Assembly (NCBI GenBank): GCA_037974665.1
Contig: CM075766.1
Coordinates: 44,939,569-45,003,568, forward strand
Source: Ehretia macrophylla
Lineage: Eukaryota; Streptophyta; Magnoliopsida; Boraginales; Ehretiaceae
Length of the DNA stretch: 64,000 nt
Direction: 5' to 3'
Positions 59,131-64,000 of the stretch are shown piece after piece. A program made the position numbers and the translations under genes. The notes beneath the pieces are model-generated. The model was not told the origin of the DNA, did no database searches, and saw only the letters and a list, made by a program, of their open reading frames with translations. Position 1 is the first letter of the stretch, and each line of letters starts with the position of its first letter.

Positions 59131-62100
59131 TCACTCTTTACTTGATTTTGCCCAGAAAAATACCCTTTTGCGAGTAGAATGATTTTCTGACAAGGATTTA
59201 CTCCCCTTTGACCCAAATGAGAAGTGACGCCTCAAGAAAGGGCTCCCTAGAGAACTCTTCATGCTGGAACTGGAACTCATCTTAGGACCTCTTCCTTCCT
59301 GCCCACAACTTTTCTGACGATCAAGCACAAGATTATCATTATTAAGATCCCTATCAACGACACGATTTCTGGATCGCTTTCTAGCCTTCAAATCCATTTC
59401 GGCTCTCAAAATTTTTTCAGACATCTTCAAGGCCTGCTTCTCCCCAAAAGTACAGACAGGACATGCAGGATCATACTTGTTTACTTCAGGTGTCATATTC
59501 TCCAAGCACTCAGCATGGTATACATGGCCACATGGTAAAACGGCTACCACCGCAAGCTCATTGGTTGCCATGATTTTCTGGCTACCAAATGAAGACTTCT
59601 CACTTAAGAGTTTTGCACAAATGCCACAAGTTCGGAGATCAAAAGAAGGATAACCTGAACTTCGTCCACTGGATCTGGTAGTCTTGTCACGGTTGAAACC
59701 AAAAGATTCACTATCAAATGACCACCTCTCCCTACGTGAAGTTGTGATCTCAGGAAACGTGGGGATAGACCAACTATCTGAGGATCCTCCATTGGAGCCC
59801 CTTGTTGATTCATTGCTCCAGCCAGGTAGCACCAAAGAGGATGCTTCCTCAGAGATAGAGAAGGTGGGTGATCTGAATCCTGGAATTCGGCTGTCAGATA
59901 CTTGCCGCAACAGTCGATGCCCTGGAGAATGGCGAGACCACCTTGATGGAGTTGAAATTGCAGGAACACACCGACTTTTGGATGATAATGGAGACATTGA
60001 CAAAGACGAAAATGAAGGTGCTGAGGGAGAAAGCTTTGAGGGAGATGGGTGCGAAATTGTTGGTGATGCTGTAGACTCCTTTACCTGATTAGTCGACAGC
60101 AACAGTGCTTAAGAATGGAGATCTAAAATAATATAGAATCAAAGAGCATACAATGGATCATCTAAATACAAACTTAAAACGATCTTTACTTACCTCATTA
60201 GGACTCCTAGCAACTGATGGATCTACAAAGACGACGTTAAAAAGCCATTAAACACATTGAAAACCATAAAAATTCAGTAACAACTACAGACTCATGCAAG
60301 GTACCCATATGGCAAAAAGATCACCGCTACAAAAAGGAGACTCAAGCACCTGAAGGCATCCTTTCCCTTTTCTTTGTCTCATGTGGGAGTGCCAAGATAT
60401 GTAAATGTACTACCACTTGATATAACAATAAAAGCAGATGTCCACAAGCTAATAAATTGTCAACGAATGTAATAACCATAGTACTACACCCACAAATAAT
60501 TAATAAATGGTTCAAACTGCATCCACCGTGGAGAGAGCTTTATGGAAATGATAGACTTTTGCCTATTTCTGAAAACAACCAAAGCTTGTTATACACAAGC
60601 CAGAATAACTGAATAGCATACAAAATTAATGCATCTTCACGAATATAAACACTTCAGTAACATGACTCCACGTAACATAATCTACATGATATTGATTTTG
60701 GAGCGCAAAATGCCAATGCAGTGTCAAAACTATTGATTTCCAAATTCTTCGATTTTACCAGGCTAGCGTTCTGTGATGGAAACAAAAACAGACTACAAAG
60801 AACAAAGCCAGTCAATGCACATAATTTCTTATTTCACTATGTGAAGTGCAAGAAAATGATGTAATGACTTGCATGCATCTCAAGGTGCTTTGATGGCTCA
60901 AATAAAAGAATTCCACTGGAGATTGACACATAAGACATGGACTGCAGAAAAGATGTCCTGACTAAGCTAAAAATTAATTGAGGGGCAACGTAGGACAATG
61001 TAACCATGCAGGTTGAGCTAAACAAATTCTCCATCAATAAACAAGGGTCCTCCAAAATGCAGATATTACACAACCACGTTCCAGTTTTCGCCATCTTATG
61101 TATGTTAACAAACTTAGAGCAAGCTGCCTATATCTAGCACAAAGACGGCCAGGAAAAGAACTAATCAGTGATGACAAATCATGCTCTGCAACTCTGATAG
61201 GCTTTGACATATTGAAATGCCTGGAATATCATTTTAGAAACCAACTATTTTACCTTGTCCAAGATTTTGACAGCAATACAATGAGGTGATGCCATTCTCT
61301 TAACCTCTTTCTTTGCAAGGATGAAGAGATCTCATGTATGTAAAAAAACATATAAAAGAAAGTCCGAGGGAAGGTATTAGCAGTATGACATGACAAATTA
61401 ACTCATGAAGAACAAGAGACCCACCAGTGCTACTAAACTTCTCCTGCAGCCCTTACCAAACAAAAAAAGTTCTGGCAAAACCAGAGAAAAGGTATTCCTC
61501 ATTACGAATTAACTAGCATTTAAATCCCCTATTAAATACAATTCTAGTTTTAAACCACTACTTAATTCAGAATTGTGTAAACTCCATCTTAAGATGGAAA
61601 CACTTGTTTCCTGAACTAAGATGAGTACACAAAGGTTTTTCAGAAATCTGTGAAATCCCAAAATTTCAGATACTTCAGTGCTTCCTCTAATGGTTAAAAA
61701 TGGTTAGGAGTCCACAATTTCCCACCAAGCAGTAGCAATAAACAGGTAAACTGCCTTCATCAAAATGAAGAATCTAAAAAGAGCTTGGGTGAAGAGATTC
61801 ATAAGTTGAATCTCAAAAGCATGAACGACACTAATCATTCATAGGTATGCATGGCATATCCAGTTAGGAGACTTTAAAAATAAAAACAAAGTACGTCCAG
61901 CCTCACACCTTAAAGTGCTTCTCTCGGGCAATGGACTCCTGCCTTACATGTAACTGGGTACTGCCAGCAAGGCAACACAATGGGCATATATCAATACTAC
62001 AACATTCTGCAGCCTAAAAAGACAACTCATTTTCGGCAAATCACCAACAAAAAGGAGAACACAGAACTCAAGCTTTCACAATTGTGACGCTCTGGTCTAT

Positions 62101-62471
62101 TCTTAATAAAGATTAAAAAAGTGCTGCAATATAGAAAATAAACCTGAAGAAGGAAATCTCAAAGTCCCATTATTTTCCTCAGAGACAGGGGACTTTTGCC
62201 ATGTGACTGAACGAAAACTATCCAATGGACTGCCCTCTTCTGATGCATATGTAGTTTCTACAGTAGTCACAGATTTGACATCTAATCGAGTATTGCCACT
62301 GCCACCATCAGAAAGCCAGTTTACTGATGTCTCTTCCCCTGCTACTCGCCCCCGATTCTCCCAGCGAAAGCTCCATGATGGTGAATGCCGAACATTCCTG
62401 TGTAAAACCTCACCAGCTGGTCTATTTGTTATAGTGGTATCTCTAGCAGCAATACAGCAGGCTGACCCCAT
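59131..62471 (-). CDS. RING-finger protein with acylated N-terminus (At2g21500/At4g39140-like)
   Basis: Three coding exons, 62471-62144, 60222-60194 (29 bp) and 60084-59131, total 436 residues. The N-terminus MGSACCIAARD has Gly2 and Cys5/Cys6 for myristoylation and palmitoylation, predicting membrane attachment. A long Ser/Pro-rich, probably disordered middle (RNVRHSPSWSFRWENRGRV, SRWSRHSPGHRLLRQVSDS) leads to a C-terminal RING: CGICAKLL, spacer, LPCGHVYHAECL, CPVC. The RING is followed by a basic Ser-rich tail with GSPFLRRHFSFGSKGSK. The family is of E3-ligase type; substrates unknown. Next to the dehydrin as in Arabidopsis. A 5' UTR exon precedes the ATG (62581-62472), with an upstream MLV mini-ORF. 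Confidence 0.9.
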
Positions 62472-64000
62472 GCTTACTCACATGCAGAATATGAACCTAC
62501 TGTACTTATTGCAATTTCAGTCACGTGAATTGTCCCAGCATAACCACTTCCCAGGCAGGAGCCTCAGACCAACATAGTTTTCTGCAAACATAGAAATGAA
62601 GTCAAGAAAGTCACTAATCAATAATCAACAATACAATTTTATGCAAGCATACTGCAAGCAATTAAGACGTGATACAAAACAACAGAAAACAACAAATCAG
62701 AATTCCAATCACAATAAATAAAAAGTTTTCATAATACAGTTTAAACTAGAGAAATTTGGTGCTGATTAAGAAGCCAACCACTGGTATTAACAGTCCACTT
62801 TACACACTCAATATTGTCTTAACACATTCATTCAACTAATAATTACACACTAAAATATAAGGCCAACATCATCGAAGGGGGACAAGCTTCACTACTACTA
62901 CTCTACACAAACAGGGAGAAATAACATATCCATAAAAGTAATCTGAAACCCCAAACATAACCTAATTATTACGTAAAACAGAATTACTATACCATACTAT
63001 AACATAACAACACTTTCCCTCAGAAATCCAATTATAATTTCCGTGTGGATGCAAGCTCCTCAAAGCTCTTCCAAACCTATCACTGCATGATGTCTAAGAA
63101 ATTAATTAAAAAAATATCTCTAGGTCAAAAACAATAATTAAACTCCAATCACACATCACTGTTCAACATAAACCTAAGTTTGACAATCTCAATATAAAAC
63201 ATTCACTAATCTCAAAACACAAAACAAATATGAAATCTAAAAATAATTACAACAAACATGAAATCCAAAATTAAACAAAATTAATATTGGAATTAAAGGT
63301 AATAAAAATGGAAATAAAATCAACCTATAATCGATAATTTTACTAGCTAGCTTGTAGGAGAGAATAGTACTAATAAGAGTGAGTCTGAGTCGCAAAAACT
63401 CTAAAAATAGGCAAAAATTAAAAGGAAAAAAAAAAAAGTTATAAGAGATCCGAAATTCATGCCTCAAAAACTGTAATTAAAGCCAAAACATCATACATAA
63501 TTTCCATATTTATCTCCAATTAATCAATCACAACATCACACGTATGTACGGAAAAAAAACTACATAATTATTTTATTATCCAAATAAATAGATAATTACA
63601 CGAATATATTTATCTAAATATATGTGTCATATTTGTGTATAGGAACAAACCAAACTGACGTGATCGAACAGTGTCGTTTTGCCGTTCGGCGGCTGTGTAA
63701 GAGAGAGAAAGCTAGAGCTAGAGAGTAGGTGTGCGGAGTGTGCATATATGTGTGTATATGTATATATATATATATGTAATTTGCATAGAGGAAAAGGTTC
63801 AGATTCTTCAACTTGCAAGAGAAAAAGCAAGTGAGAAGTCGTTTGAGACGGTATTCGTAACGTCGTCTGTGGTTTGCTGGGGAATTTCACGCTTTCACAA
63901 CTGGACAGCCGTTACTTTTGACGGAGTTAAGTGACACGTATGAAGGCTTTATACCTAATAATTAACTAATTACTCTTTTTAGGTTAATGATTTATATTTA
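62472..64000 (-). other. 5' UTR, leader intron and promoter of the RING gene
   Basis: A leader exon starts after TTTGCAG at 62581. Upstream AT-rich DNA reads as an intron to about 63.6 kb. A pyrimidine-rich leader and TA-rich stretch (63755-63776) mark the likely promoter near 63.75 kb. The first donor is not certain. Beyond 63.9 kb no feature is seen. Confidence 0.4.

Noticed and set aside
59684-60088. Plus-strand frame of 134 codons
   Set aside because: It is the antisense shadow of the RING gene's large exon, with no domain.

Overview
The window is nuclear DNA of a flowering plant, very probably a eudicot. Genes have many short GT-AG introns in AT-rich DNA. There are plant-specific families (BELL homeodomain, dehydrin, plastid-type histidinol-phosphatase), a nuclear tRNA-Glu and several kinds of plant transposon. 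I cannot name the species.

Layout. 296-7228 (+): WDR13-like WD40 gene with a small LTR element in intron 1. 8232-8304 (+): tRNA-Glu(CTC). 9012-19003 (-): 18-exon RBM28/Nop4-type ribosome-biogenesis protein with five RRMs and a Mutator-type MITE in one intron. 19.2-28.5 kb: gene-poor, with hAT-like and Mutator-like elements, one carrying a very C-rich and a GT-rich minisatellite. 28.6-33.6 kb (+): BEL1-like homeodomain gene with a 1.1-kb intron in the 5' UTR. 34892-40350 (+): SUMO-activating enzyme SAE2. 42596-50605 (+): broken copy of the 26S proteasome ATPase RPT4 whose first intron is stuffed with retroelements. 51300-55092 (-): histidinol-phosphate phosphatase HISN7/IMPL2 with an RTE-type LINE relic in an intron. 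56865-57887 (-): YSK-type dehydrin with an ABA-type promoter. 59131-62471 (-): acylated RING-finger protein.

The RBM28, SAE2, HISN7, dehydrin and RING genes recall, from memory, the paired Arabidopsis blocks At2g21440-21500 and At4g39120-39140, so the right half looks like a conserved collinear segment. The genes do not form a pathway: they serve ribosome assembly, SUMO conjugation, developmental transcription, histidine synthesis and dehydration tolerance.

The most unusual object is the minus-strand LTR retrotransposon at 43221-46425. Between a gag-like start and a Ty3/gypsy integrase tail it carries pieces of at least four or five unrelated host genes (two PPR types, STT3, TatD-like DNase, a NOC4-like nucleolar protein). 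Several of these, plus the integrase tail, are fused in one open frame of 444 codons. Next to it in the same pseudogene intron are a small LTR (TRIM) element and a tandem three-LTR TRIM that landed two bases from a splice acceptor.
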